Part shown: positions 1-8,307 of the stretch, piece by piece
Position numbering within the stretch: position 1 is the first letter of the stretch
Layout: each line of letters starts with the position of its first letter
DNA from: Bacteroidota bacterium
Lineage (GTDB): Bacteria > Bacteroidota > Bacteroidia > JAADEI01
NCBI GenBank assembly: GCA_024280615.1
Contig: JAJRPU010000242.1
Span: forward strand, 1-24,549
DNA: 24,549 bases
Reading direction: 5' to 3'
The notes under the pieces: generated by a model
Database searches by the model: none
What the model saw: the letters and a program-made list of their open reading frames with translations, nothing else
Told to the model about the DNA's origin: nothing
Translations under genes and position numbers: made by a program

Positions 1-2460
1 ATCTACAACTGTTACATCAATAACGGCAACATCCGACTTAACTGTATCAATATTAATGTTATCAAACATAATATCAATATCTCTATTAGTGTTATTCACA
101 GTTCCTCGCACTGCCCTAAAGGCAAATTGAATAAAGTTGAATCCTGTGTTATTGATAATGTAAGCAGCATTATATCCATCTGGACCAGCAGCCATAGATG
201 CATTAACAGAATCTATAATATAGATAGGCGTCCAAGATAAACCGCAGTCAGTAGTGTAATAAACAATGACAGAGTCGCCGCCATTTAGCACATCAGTTAA
301 GGTTGATTGTCCCCAATCAACAATCACGTTATCAAATGTGAGAGTCACATCCACATTTGCAGGAACGTTTATAACCGGGCTAACAAACATGATTGACCTA
401 TATCCAGAAGACCACATATTATATTTAATGGAAGTACCATTGGGATGCCCTGTAATGTTAGCCCAAGTGTCACTTGTCCATGAAGTGTTAGTGATCACAT
501 ATGAATAAGGAGTTCCGTCTGCCTCTTCCCAACCCGGGAATACAGTAGAAAGGTTAGATCCTGTATATCCAGTAAAGTCAACGCGTTGCGGCAAATTAGC
601 ATAATAAATCACCTTTTGCACTGGGGAGTTCAATGTATCATTAAGATTATTCTGATCTAATGCCCAGACCAAGTAAGCATTGACAATATAAGTATCCGCA
701 GGCATAAAGTTAACTGGTGCTACAGATATGGTCAGACTTGAATCAGCTAACAAGGATCCAGTAGTTACTGTGTCAACATACGTTTGTGTTCCTGTGTTAA
801 CACCAGTAATAACTACATAAACGTAAACCGTGTCTCCGACTGCATCACCAAAGGTTTGGTCTGCAACACCAACATTAGTAATTGTTACCTTGACTGTATC
901 TATTGAAGATGGGCATCCTGTAACTGTTCCCGCAACCACACCAGTCAATTGTAGATCATTACTGTAGACCAAATCAATATTTATGTTGTCAACATAAAAG
1001 TTGATATCCCTGTTATTGGGATCTGTGGAGCTTTCACGCATATATATTGCAAATGAAACGTAAGGTGTATTTGGAATAATTCCAGAAAACTTAGCACCAT
1101 CAGGGTGTACAGCAGATTGTAAAAGAGGTGAATCTAAGACGCCAAGCACATTCCAACTAACCCCACAATCCGTCGAATAATACACAATAACAGAATCTTC
1201 CGGATTATACCCATCAGTCAAAGCAGTTCCCAAAAAGTTAGTGGATACATAATCAAAAGAAAAGCGAATATCCTGTACAGAAGAAACCGCAAATGGCTTA
1301 CTAATCACTATCGCTTGTGTGTTTGTTCCAAAAAAGTTCCTCCTTATTGTTGTACCATTAGGATGCGAAGGGTCATTACCCCAATCATCACTCGTCAAAG
1401 CAAAAGTGTTCCCAACCGTATAGCCACCCCAAATAGAACCACTTGCTTCATCCCAAGCAGGAAATACAGATGGAAGATTTGAACCTGTATATCCAGTGAA
1501 GTCAACTTGCTCGGGTAAGGAATATATGCCATTGTGGAACGAGCCCGTTAGTGTATCATTAATAGGGTTTTGATCGGGTGAATAGGTAATATATGCTACA
1601 TATGAATAATTACCTGGAGCAGTTATATCAAATGGCTGTAATACAAGTGTATCGTTGGCACCAGGATTTAGCACTCCTGAGGTCAGAGTAACAGAGCGAG
1701 TAGTAGTATTGAAATTAGGGTCAGTGAGTTGGATAGTTATCGTGATATTATTTGCAGAGAAATCTTGGGGTTGCACGCCCACATTTGAAATAACTACGTA
1801 TAGAGAATCTGTTGTTGATGGACATCCAGCAGGCACATAATAGACATCTGTTACAGCAATATCGTTATCTATCGTTGAATAGACAGCCACTTGGTCAACA
1901 GCCCAATACCAATCGTCATTATCTACATATCTAAATAGGAATATAATTTTTTGCACTGTTCCAATTAGTGTATCAAAGTTATATGTTTGAATGGCGGCAT
2001 TTATACCCCAACCTCCAACATCTGCTTTAAAACTATCTATCCATACTAAATTCCACGTAATGCCATCATACGTTTTGACACCTACATATCCAACGTTGTT
2101 TGACAACCTATTAAAGTAATGTTTAAAAGAGAAAAACAAGTTCGTGTATGTGAAAGAGGTGAGGTCAATGGTATCTGTCATTAGTGTATCATCTTGCGTA
2201 TCAGCAGTATTATATCTGATAAATACGAAGTTACCGTCACCTAAATCATTGCCCAAATAATTAGCCACAACGGTCCATGTGGAGTCATAATTTAATGGAG
2301 GAGCTTGGTCAATTACAGAACCTCCATCGCCTAAGTACCATTCTGCGGGTAGGGAACCAGGAGAAACGGTATTAAAGTCTTCGTACAAGTGGTAGACTTG
2401 TGCAAAAACATTATGTGCCAGCAACCCCACAACAGCCAGTGTAAATAACCTTTTCATCAT
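1..2460 (-). CDS. Large secreted modular adhesin-like protein, C-terminus beyond window
   Basis: The reading frame is open from an ATG at 2460 to the first base of the window, giving 820 codons without a stop; the C-terminus lies outside. It starts MMKRLFTLAVVGLLAHNVFA, a good signal peptide with cleavage near residue 20. Residues about 25-190 resemble a cleaved-adhesin/MAM-type jelly-roll (YEDFNTVSPGSLPAEW, later WYWAVDQVAVYS). CARDB-like stretches follow (residues about 195-310 and 500-620), each preceding a jelly-roll module that begins VDFTGYTGSNL (residues 319 and 627). The two modules share a 308-residue period. The N-terminal ATG is doubled; either Met is possible. Surface or secreted proteins of this kind in Bacteroidota usually end in a T9SS sorting domain, which would be beyond the edge. 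The substrate or ligand is unknown. A clear promoter lies just upstream. Secreted modular protein: confident; function: not known. Confidence 0.85.
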   Translation of the reverse strand, partial: MMKRLFTLAVVGLLAHNVFAQVYHLYEDFNTVSPGSLPAEWYLGDGGSVIDQAPPLNYDSTWTVVANYLGNDLGDGNFVFIRYNTADTQDDTLMTDTIDLTSFTYTNLFFSFKHYFNRLSNNVGYVGVKTYDGITWNLVWIDSFKADVGGWGINAAIQTYNFDTLIGTVQKIIFLFRYVDNDDWYWAVDQVAVYSTIDNDIAVTDVYYVPAGCPSTTDSLYVVISNVGVQPQDFSANNITITIQLTDPNFNTTTRSVTLTSGVLNPGANDTLVLQPFDITAPGNYSYVAYITYSPDQNPINDTLTGSFHNGIYSLPEQVDFTGYTGSNLPSVFPAWDEASGSIWGGYTVGNTFALTSDDWGNDPSHPNGTTIRRNFFGTNTQAIVISKPFAVSSVQDIRFSFDYVSTNFLGTALTDGYNPEDSVIVYYSTDCGVSWNVLGVLDSPLLQSAVHPDGAKFSGIIPNTPYVSFAIYMRESSTDPNNRDINFYVDNINIDLVYSNDLQLTGVVAGTVTGCPSSIDTVKVTITNVGVADQTFGDAVGDTVYVYVVITGVNTGTQTYVDTVTTGSLLADSSLTISVAPVNFMPADTYIVNAYLVWALDQNNLNDTLNSPVQKVIYYANLPQRVDFTGYTGSNLSTVFPGWEEADGTPYSYVITNTSWTSDTWANITGHPNGTSIKYNMWSSGYRSIMFVSPVINVPANVDVTLTFDNVIVDWGQSTLTDVLNGGDSVIVYYTTDCGLSWTPIYIIDSVNASMAAGPDGYNAAYIINNTGFNFIQFAFRAVRGTVNNTNRDIDIMFDNINIDTVKSDVAVIDVTVVD

Positions 2461-2476
2461 ATCCCTAATTTTTTTA

Positions 2477-2507
2477 CAAAGTTAAAACAAAAAATTTGAA
2501 CTGCAAA
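2477..2507 (-). promoter_or_regulatory. Bacteroidota-type promoter for the large secreted protein
   Basis: Read on the minus strand, TTTG (2504-2507) is followed by exactly 19 bases and then TAACTTTG (2477-2484). This fits the Bacteroidota primary-sigma consensus TTTG-N19-TAnnTTTG without mismatch. Transcription would start about 5-8 bases downstream, leaving a leader of roughly 10 bases before the ATG at 2460. It lies in the 62-base gap after the upstream protease gene, so the secreted protein can be transcribed on its own. Confidence 0.8.
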
Positions 2508-2522
2508 ATCATCAACAAGAAC

Positions 2523-4643
2523 TTAGCGAATTACTGTAAATGTGTAAGTTCCCAAGATTCTTTGTGAATTAGCGTCTGTAAGTTGTAATAGATATACCCC
2601 CTGATGTAGATCATTAAAGAAAATCTTCTGTCCTTTTCTAAGAATTTCTTTTTTGGTTAAGATGTGCTTGCCGGAAAGTTCATAGATGTCTATTTGTACT
2701 TCTGTGGTTGCACTGTTCCACACAAATCCTGAAGGGATTATTGATACAAGTTGTGAAGGATTGGTTGTTGCAATGGGAGCGGAGACAAAGGGTTGACAAT
2801 TAGTCGTTTGAACACTAATGTTATCAATATAGATATTATTTCCGTTATTGCTTGTGGCTTTAAAAGCCAATGCTATTTTTCTTCCTTTAAATGGAGATAA
2901 ATCTATTGTTATTTGACGCCAATGGGATGGGGCTGTTGGATACCATTCATAATTGGAAGGTGGAGCGGTTGCTAAGTTTGCTCCACTTGCGGACCAGACA
3001 GAAGTTAGTTGCTGACCACAAAAATCAACAACATAGACTTCCAATTGCTCGTTAGATGTGCCATTATATTGCGAATATGCAACGTTAAAAGATAAAATTG
3101 CTTGAGTGGTTGTTGAACTTATATATATGTACGGAGTTGTGAACATACTTGTTTTGTTATTGAATGCCCAATAGGCAGGATACATAAAAGCAGTTGTTAG
3201 GCTGCTATCTATACCGATAATATCATCTCGGGAAGTGAGAACCCATTGGTAATCTCTCCAATCAGAAATTTGGACGTTATACAATTTAGTTGAGGGATGT
3301 CCTGCAGATTCAAAATCTTCAAAATAAGAACAGGACTTAGGGGTTGTTACATTATATTTCATAATATTATTAGAAGAAACGACATCTCCGGAGACACTAA
3401 CTTCACAAACTACTTGATAGTCTCCTTCTGGAACATTCATAGTGGGCATTGCAATATTAACTTGCTGACTTGGATTCAGGGCTGGGAGATTGAAGGTAAC
3501 TGTTTCGCCTCCTGCAGAACAAGTAACAGTTCCTGCACTGCTTTGTGTTGCTCCAATGTTCTTAACGGTTAGGTATGGCTGTATTTCATAATCGCATAGT
3601 TGAACATATCCTTGTGCGGGATACATCTGGTCTTCAATACCAACTATAGCAACATCAAAGGTGCCAGGTGCTGAACATCCATTAGAATATTTAAGTTGTG
3701 CTCTGCGAGAATCTAATTCTAATACAGCACGCATTCTTAAAGCTTGCCCATGAGTGAACATTAAAAGGCACGCATCATCAGAATAGTCCATATAGTTATG
3801 ATACATTCTACTTGGGTGTCCACACTCGGGGTCATTACCTGAAGGGCATCCATATTGGTCACCGTTTGAAGGAGGAGTGTCCCCAACGGCATCATCCCTC
3901 GTGCAATCGCCATCACCCCAAATATGATAAAGCCCGAACCAATGTCCAATTTCATGAGTTATTGTTCTGCCTTCGTTAAATGATGTGTAAGCACCCCCTG
4001 GAAGCGTTCTATAATCCATAACGACACCATCAACACTAGATGGACTACCTGGGAAAGTAGCAAATCCTAACAAAGTTCCACAAAGCTCCGCTATCCACAG
4101 ATTCATATATTTAGATGGGTCCCATGCCGGTGAATCAAATTTCATTGAAGCGTCGCTATAACAATTTGTTGAAGTTGGCACTCTAACGATTCCGTTTGTT
4201 GGATTACCGTTTGGGTCTACGGTAGCTAGGCAAAACTGAATTCTAGGATGCCCTATCAGATGTCTGAACATAGGGAGTATTTTGTTATAAACTTCTGGTC
4301 TATCCCACATCATATCTTTGTTCATTGTATCTATGAGTGCTTGCAAGACCTCATCTGGCACGTTCTCTTCCGGTCTATCATATAGTACATGAATTACCAC
4401 GGGGATGGTTATAACTGGCAAGGCACTTGGGTCCTGACCCCTCATATACATATTATTGATATACTCAGCGATTTGCTCATCCAGCCATTTTAAATATTCT
4501 TTTTGCTCCTCGGGGATGCTATCTCTATGTGTGCCACATCTAATTAAATCGCTTCCTTGTGAATTTACAGTTAGAGTCCCAAGCATTACACTTGCCACTA
4601 TGGCAAGCACAATATTCCAGAAAAGGCACGACAACCGCATCAT
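2523..4643 (-). CDS. Secreted M43 (pappalysin-like) metalloprotease with T9SS sorting domain
   Basis: A 706-residue secreted zinc endopeptidase. Residues 1-29 form a signal peptide. The metzincin motif HEIGHWFGLYH is at 230-240 (zinc ligands H230, H234, H240; catalytic E231), and the Met-turn YMDYSDD has its Met at 285; both, and the Cys-rich stretch between them (C247, C266, C274, C292), are typical of peptidase family M43. Residues about 325-430 look CARDB-like and 440-620 like a MAM/jelly-roll domain (YFEDFESAG at the start, IYIDNISV near the end). The last 80 residues (IDIYELSGKHILTKK, then GVYLLQL and a basic last residue) match a type A T9SS sorting domain. Export by Sec, then T9SS across the outer membrane, is inferred. 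The doubled ATG leaves the first Met uncertain. It may degrade extracellular protein; the substrate cannot be told. Confidence 0.92.
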   Translation of the reverse strand: MMRLSCLFWNIVLAIVASVMLGTLTVNSQGSDLIRCGTHRDSIPEEQKEYLKWLDEQIAEYINNMYMRGQDPSALPVITIPVVIHVLYDRPEENVPDEVLQALIDTMNKDMMWDRPEVYNKILPMFRHLIGHPRIQFCLATVDPNGNPTNGIVRVPTSTNCYSDASMKFDSPAWDPSKYMNLWIAELCGTLLGFATFPGSPSSVDGVVMDYRTLPGGAYTSFNEGRTITHEIGHWFGLYHIWGDGDCTRDDAVGDTPPSNGDQYGCPSGNDPECGHPSRMYHNYMDYSDDACLLMFTHGQALRMRAVLELDSRRAQLKYSNGCSAPGTFDVAIVGIEDQMYPAQGYVQLCDYEIQPYLTVKNIGATQSSAGTVTCSAGGETVTFNLPALNPSQQVNIAMPTMNVPEGDYQVVCEVSVSGDVVSSNNIMKYNVTTPKSCSYFEDFESAGHPSTKLYNVQISDWRDYQWVLTSRDDIIGIDSSLTTAFMYPAYWAFNNKTSMFTTPYIYISSTTTQAILSFNVAYSQYNGTSNEQLEVYVVDFCGQQLTSVWSASGANLATAPPSNYEWYPTAPSHWRQITIDLSPFKGRKIALAFKATSNNGNNIYIDNISVQTTNCQPFVSAPIATTNPSQLVSIIPSGFVWNSATTEVQIDIYELSGKHILTKKEILRKGQKIFFNDLHQGVYLLQLTDANSQRILGTYTFTVIR

Positions 4644-4661
4644 TTAACTTCCGTTTTAATA

Positions 4662-4692
4662 CAAATATACGCTGAATTTTTTACAGTAACAA
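4662..4692 (-). promoter_or_regulatory. Probable promoter of the M43 protease gene
   Basis: On the minus strand TATATTTG (4662-4669) matches the Bacteroidota -7 element TAnnTTTG exactly. TTG lies 20 bases upstream (4690-4692), one base off the usual spacing. The element ends 18 bases before the ATG at 4643, in the 62-base gap after the LUD gene. This suggests the protease is transcribed separately from the rsfS-ftsH cluster upstream. Confidence 0.6.
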
Positions 4693-4705
4693 CCAAACTG
4701 GGTGC

Positions 4706-5302
4706 CTATATTAAAAGTTGTACGGTTATTGAAGCTGGTCCGTGGGCTCCCTTGACAAGTTTTTTCTCAATGTCGGCTGTTCTACTTGGTCCAGTGATTA
4801 TACTAATTGATGATGGTAATTCCTCATTTTGCACCATCTCTTCAAAAAAATGAGACAGGTCCGGATATATTTGTTTCTTGCTGGCTATAACAAAGTGATG
4901 TGATGCTATTAATCCCGTTTGTCTGCCTTGCTTAGAATCAATTATTATTGAGCCTGTTCGTGCTATTAGTGCTTTGCATGTTGATATTCCAGCTTGTGCC
5001 TCCCATTGATTATCAACAACAGGTCTATCCTTGAAAAGGGGGCTGGATTTCAAAGATGGTTCAAGCCAAATTTTTATATAGTTGGCAAATATGTCTTCAA
5101 TTCTTCTTTTTAAAGCATTAATATCCTCAATAACTTCAACTTGGATGTCCACTTTTTGAGCTTGTAAAATAAATTCATTAACTAGCTTGTCTGCATCTGG
5201 AATTGAAAAAATATCATCCCAAGGAATCTTAGTATAAGGGAACTTAACCGATAAACTCATATATATTTTCTGAAGCTTTTGCAAGATACTATTTGTCTTC
5301 AT
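4706..5302 (-). CDS. LUD-domain protein (LutC/YkgG family)
   Basis: This 198-residue protein has the C-terminal hallmarks of the LUD (DUF162) family: AGISTCKALIARTGSIIID near 103-122 and ITGPSRTADIEKKLVKGAHGP at 169-189. In Bacillus, LutC works with the iron-sulfur proteins LutA and LutB in L-lactate oxidation to pyruvate. No lutA or lutB is present here; instead it follows ftsH by 13 bases and is probably cotranscribed with rsfS and ftsH. From memory, the LUD-ftsH-rsfS-birA order is common in Bacteroidota, so its function there may differ from lactate use. It has no signal peptide or membrane segment, so it is cytoplasmic. Family assignment is firm; the role is not known. Confidence 0.88.
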   Translation of the reverse strand: MKTNSILQKLQKIYMSLSVKFPYTKIPWDDIFSIPDADKLVNEFILQAQKVDIQVEVIEDINALKRRIEDIFANYIKIWLEPSLKSSPLFKDRPVVDNQWEAQAGISTCKALIARTGSIIIDSKQGRQTGLIASHHFVIASKKQIYPDLSHFFEEMVQNEELPSSISIITGPSRTADIEKKLVKGAHGPASITVQLLI

Positions 5303-5315
5303 AAACTTAATTTAA

Positions 5316-7274
5316 CTATGAAGGTTTGCCATTGGAAGATTCTGCTTCTGTTGCTTCTATTGATTCTTCCTGGAGGTTCTTCTCTTGATTTACTTCCGAG
5401 GCAGGCGGCTTACCTATTATATCTTCAACTTCCTCCTTAGTAAGAACTTCCTTTTTAAGAAGTTCTTCGGCAAGATTTTTCAAGTGGTCTATGTTTTCCT
5501 TCAATATCTTTAATGCCTGTTCATAAGCTTTATACACAATCTGCCTCGCCTCCTCATCAATTAGTCGTGCCGTCTCTTCTGAATATGGTTTCTGGAAAGA
5601 AACTTCTTCGTCACGTTCAGAAAATGCAACCAGTCCTAACTTTTCTGACATACCAAATTTCTTAACCATATTGTAAGCTATCTGAGTTACACGTTCTAAA
5701 TCGTTTTGTGCCCCTGTGGACTGATGCCCAAAAATTATTTCTTCGGCTGCCCTGCCACCCAGTGCAACTACCATATGTTCCATCATCTGTTCCTTCGTGT
5801 AGATATACCTTTCTTTGGGTAAATACTGAGCAAAGCCGAGGCTACCCATAGCCCTTGGAATTATTGTTACTTTATACAAAGGGTCCACGTGCTTAAGCAT
5901 CCAGGAGACCACTGCGTGTCCGGCTTCGTGATATGCAACTATTTTTTTCTCCTCAGGAGATATAACTATTTTTCGTCTTAAGCCACCAATGACCTTATCT
6001 ATGGCATCCACAAAGTCCTCCATTTCTATTTGTGATTTGTTTCGACGTGCGGCAAGCAGAGCGGCTTCATTACAAACGTTGGCAATATCAGCTCCCACAA
6101 ACCCCGGTGTTAACAATGCCAGCTTATGAACATCAACATCTGGAGCAACCTTTAAATCCCGCATGTGAATCTTAAATATCTCTTCTCGTCCCTTTATATC
6201 AGGTCGGTCAAGAATTATTTGCCTATCAAATCTGCCCGGTCTCAATAAGGCTTTATCAAGCACGTCAGGTCTATTAGTGGCAGCCATAACGATAATGCCT
6301 AGGCGGGAATCAAAGCCATCCATCTCAACAAGCAATTGGTTAAGCGTGCTTTCTCGCTCATCATTCCCGCCGGGAACAAGATATTTGCCTCGTGCACGCC
6401 CAATTGCATCTATCTCATCTATGAATACAATGCAGGGAGCCTTTTCACGAGCCTGTCTGAACAAGTCCCTGACCCTACTTGCACCAACCCCAACAAACAT
6501 TTCCACAAACTCTGAACCGGAAACAGAGAAGAAGGGCACGTGTGCCTCACCAGCAACGGCTTTAGCAAGAAGTGTTTTACCTGTTCCCGGGGGACCAACC
6601 AACAGAACTCCTTTGGGGATTTTACCTCCAAGGGCAGTATATTTCTTGGGATTCTTAAGAAAATCAACTATCTCCTTAACCTCTTCCTTAGCTTCGTCTA
6701 ATCCTGCAACATCCTTGAAACTCACCTTAACCTCATCAGGATTTTGAATAACTCTCGCCTTCGTTTTACCAAAGGAAAAAATTTGTCCTCCCGGACCGGA
6801 CATTCTTCTCATCAAGAAAATCCACAACACAATTAAGATCACTATCGGAACCATCCACATCATTATATCCCTAAGAATGCTTCTTTTAACAACATATTTA
6901 ACAGGAATTGTTTTTAGATAAGGATATTGCTGTGCATATTCTTCAAGTTTGCTCTCAAAATGTTCTAATGAACCAATGGAAAACACAAAATGGGGTCCCG
7001 GATTAGGCGTTCCAAACACAGTAGTTCTAACATCTTCGTAACCAGCTTTCTGCAAGCTATCAGGATGGATAAAAACCTCAACATATTCTTTATTAACCAC
7101 CACGAGCCTCTCCACATCTCCCGACGGTACAACACGAGAGAAAAACTCATTTACAGTTATTTCCTTTCCTGATTTCTGAAAAGTAAATAACTGGATTCCC
7201 AACAATAACAATGCTATAATGAAATAAATCCAATAGACAGAGAACCCTTTTTTCTTTCCATTTTCCTTACTCAT
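5316..7274 (-). CDS. ftsH: ATP-dependent zinc metalloprotease FtsH
   Basis: A 652-residue membrane AAA+ protease that unfolds and degrades membrane and short-lived cytosolic proteins as a hexamer. Two membrane segments (about 13-31 and 138-155) flank a periplasmic domain. The AAA domain has Walker A GPPGTGKT (227-234), pore motif FVG (260-262), Walker B VFIDEID (283-289) and the second region of homology with RPGRFDRQ (345-352). The protease domain has HEAGH (449-453) with zinc ligands H449 and H453, and a third ligand Asp in GAQNDLE (D525). The C-terminal tail after about 620 is acidic and low-complexity. The ATG lies inside the end of rsfS (8-base overlap), so the two are translationally coupled. 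Length and motifs are complete. Confidence 0.98.
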   Translation of the reverse strand: MSKENGKKKGFSVYWIYFIIALLLLGIQLFTFQKSGKEITVNEFFSRVVPSGDVERLVVVNKEYVEVFIHPDSLQKAGYEDVRTTVFGTPNPGPHFVFSIGSLEHFESKLEEYAQQYPYLKTIPVKYVVKRSILRDIMMWMVPIVILIVLWIFLMRRMSGPGGQIFSFGKTKARVIQNPDEVKVSFKDVAGLDEAKEEVKEIVDFLKNPKKYTALGGKIPKGVLLVGPPGTGKTLLAKAVAGEAHVPFFSVSGSEFVEMFVGVGASRVRDLFRQAREKAPCIVFIDEIDAIGRARGKYLVPGGNDERESTLNQLLVEMDGFDSRLGIIVMAATNRPDVLDKALLRPGRFDRQIILDRPDIKGREEIFKIHMRDLKVAPDVDVHKLALLTPGFVGADIANVCNEAALLAARRNKSQIEMEDFVDAIDKVIGGLRRKIVISPEEKKIVAYHEAGHAVVSWMLKHVDPLYKVTIIPRAMGSLGFAQYLPKERYIYTKEQMMEHMVVALGGRAAEEIIFGHQSTGAQNDLERVTQIAYNMVKKFGMSEKLGLVAFSERDEEVSFQKPYSEETARLIDEEARQIVYKAYEQALKILKENIDHLKNLAEELLKKEVLTKEEVEDIIGKPPASEVNQEKNLQEESIEATEAESSNGKPS

Positions 7275-7707
7275 CGCTTTTTTCTGCAGTTATCTGGTTC
7301 TGGGTTTTTCCGGTTGTTTCATTTGCCATAGTCATCATTCCACTTCCCTCTACTATATAAGTGGGATAGTCGCTCCAGAGGTCCTCAAGATTGTAGTAGT
7401 CCCTTGCTTCGGGAAGCATAATATGGACCACATAGTCAAGATAATCAAGGACTGCCCAGCGCCTTGTGTCAGTGCCTTCTCTGACAAATGGAATAGCGCC
7501 TATCTCTTGTTTGAGTTTTAATTCAATCTCTTCAAGTAGGGTTTTAATATGTGTATCAGCTTCTCCGGTCACTATTACGAAGAATTCTGCCGGAGTGTCT
7601 CCACCCCGCATATCAATAACCACTGGCTCAATACCTTTCTTGTCAAGAACTGCGTCCAATATGACCCGAACTGGCTCTGGCAAGTCCCCTATTTTCTTAA
7701 ACCCCAT
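7267..7707 (-). CDS. rsfS: Ribosomal silencing factor RsfS (Iojap family)
   Basis: A 146-residue protein of the RsfS/Iojap (DUF143) family, which binds ribosomal protein uL14 on the large subunit, blocks joining with the small subunit and thereby lowers translation in starved cells. The signature segment is WAVLDYLDYVVHIMLPEARDYYNLEDLW in two parts: W84 to I97, then R102 to W111; all key aromatic and acidic positions are present. The last 25 residues are a polar tail beyond the usual domain. It starts 36 bases from the divergent biotin ligase gene and overlaps ftsH by 8 bases. The 36-base divergent gap must hold promoters for both directions; only an imperfect TTGGTTTG (7715-7722, minus strand) resembles a -7 element. 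Confidence 0.95.
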   Translation of the reverse strand: MGFKKIGDLPEPVRVILDAVLDKKGIEPVVIDMRGGDTPAEFFVIVTGEADTHIKTLLEEIELKLKQEIGAIPFVREGTDTRRWAVLDYLDYVVHIMLPEARDYYNLEDLWSDYPTYIVEGSGMMTMANETTGKTQNQITAEKSDE

Positions 7708-7743
7708 AAAAATTCAAACCAATTTTTTACCTTAGTAATCCTT

Positions 7744-8289
7744 ATGAGTTTAACCGTAGTTTACTGTGGAAAGGTTCCCTCCACTCAAGACATTGCATGG
7801 AAACACTATATATGCTATAACATTGAAAAAGTGGCTTTTTGGACCGACATTCAGACTTCAGGGCGAGGACGCCTTGGTAGAACTTGGCTAACACCACCTA
7901 AAAGGGCTATAGCATTTTCAATCTCCTTCTCCGTTAATTTAAACCCAGCCGAAAATGAAATCTTATCGTCAAAACTAGCTCTGCACTTAATTAATTTCCT
8001 TGCTAAATGCTTTCCCCCATTAAAGCCAATCCTGAGATTAAAACATCCCAACGACATTTACATTAATGACAGAAAAGCTTGTGGTATTCTTATTGAAAGC
8101 AAAACCAGAGGGGATACTATATATGCTCTCACTGTCGGCATCGGCATAAATGTTTTTCCCTTTGAATTTCCCGAGGAAATAAAAGCTACATATTTAGCTA
8201 GCGTTGTTCAAGACATGCCCCCTCTACCAGTCTTAGCTGATATGCTGACACATGTTACCTTTCAGTTCTTCAAGTCTTATTTAATTTAG
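7744..8289 (+). CDS. birA: Short biotin--[acetyl-CoA-carboxylase] ligase
   Basis: This enzyme activates biotin with ATP and attaches it to the lysine of biotin carrier domains. The 181-residue product carries the catalytic core only: PSTQDIAWK near the start (biotin-binding STNQ region), the ATP loop GRGRLGRTW, KHPNDIYI in place of the usual KWPND, the lysine-containing RKACGILIE, and VGIGINV. The DNA-binding N-terminal domain of E. coli BirA is absent, as in group I ligases. The C-terminal SH3-like domain is absent too: the protein ends about 45 residues after GIGINV, and aconitase begins 18 bases later. Start choice: ATG at 7744 begins the family homology; an earlier in-frame start at 7549 would overlap rsfS antisense. 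The core motifs favour an active enzyme, but the truncation and the Trp-to-His change are unusual. Confidence 0.85.
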   Translation: MSLTVVYCGKVPSTQDIAWKHYICYNIEKVAFWTDIQTSGRGRLGRTWLTPPKRAIAFSISFSVNLNPAENEILSSKLALHLINFLAKCFPPLKPILRLKHPNDIYINDRKACGILIESKTRGDTIYALTVGIGINVFPFEFPEEIKATYLASVVQDMPPLPVLADMLTHVTFQFFKSYLI

Positions 8290-8307
8290 CAGAAAATTTA
8301 GTATCCA

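Noticed and set aside
374..1510. Recent tandem duplication or recombination hotspot in the first gene
   Set aside because: The module copies are similar at the protein level but clearly diverged in DNA, so only an old duplication is supported.
6277..6747. 156-codon open frame on the plus strand
   Set aside because: It is antisense to the AAA domain of ftsH and has the composition of a shadow frame.
7549..7743. N-terminal extension of the biotin ligase frame back to 7549
   Set aside because: It lies antisense within rsfS, and biotin ligase homology begins just after the ATG at 7744.
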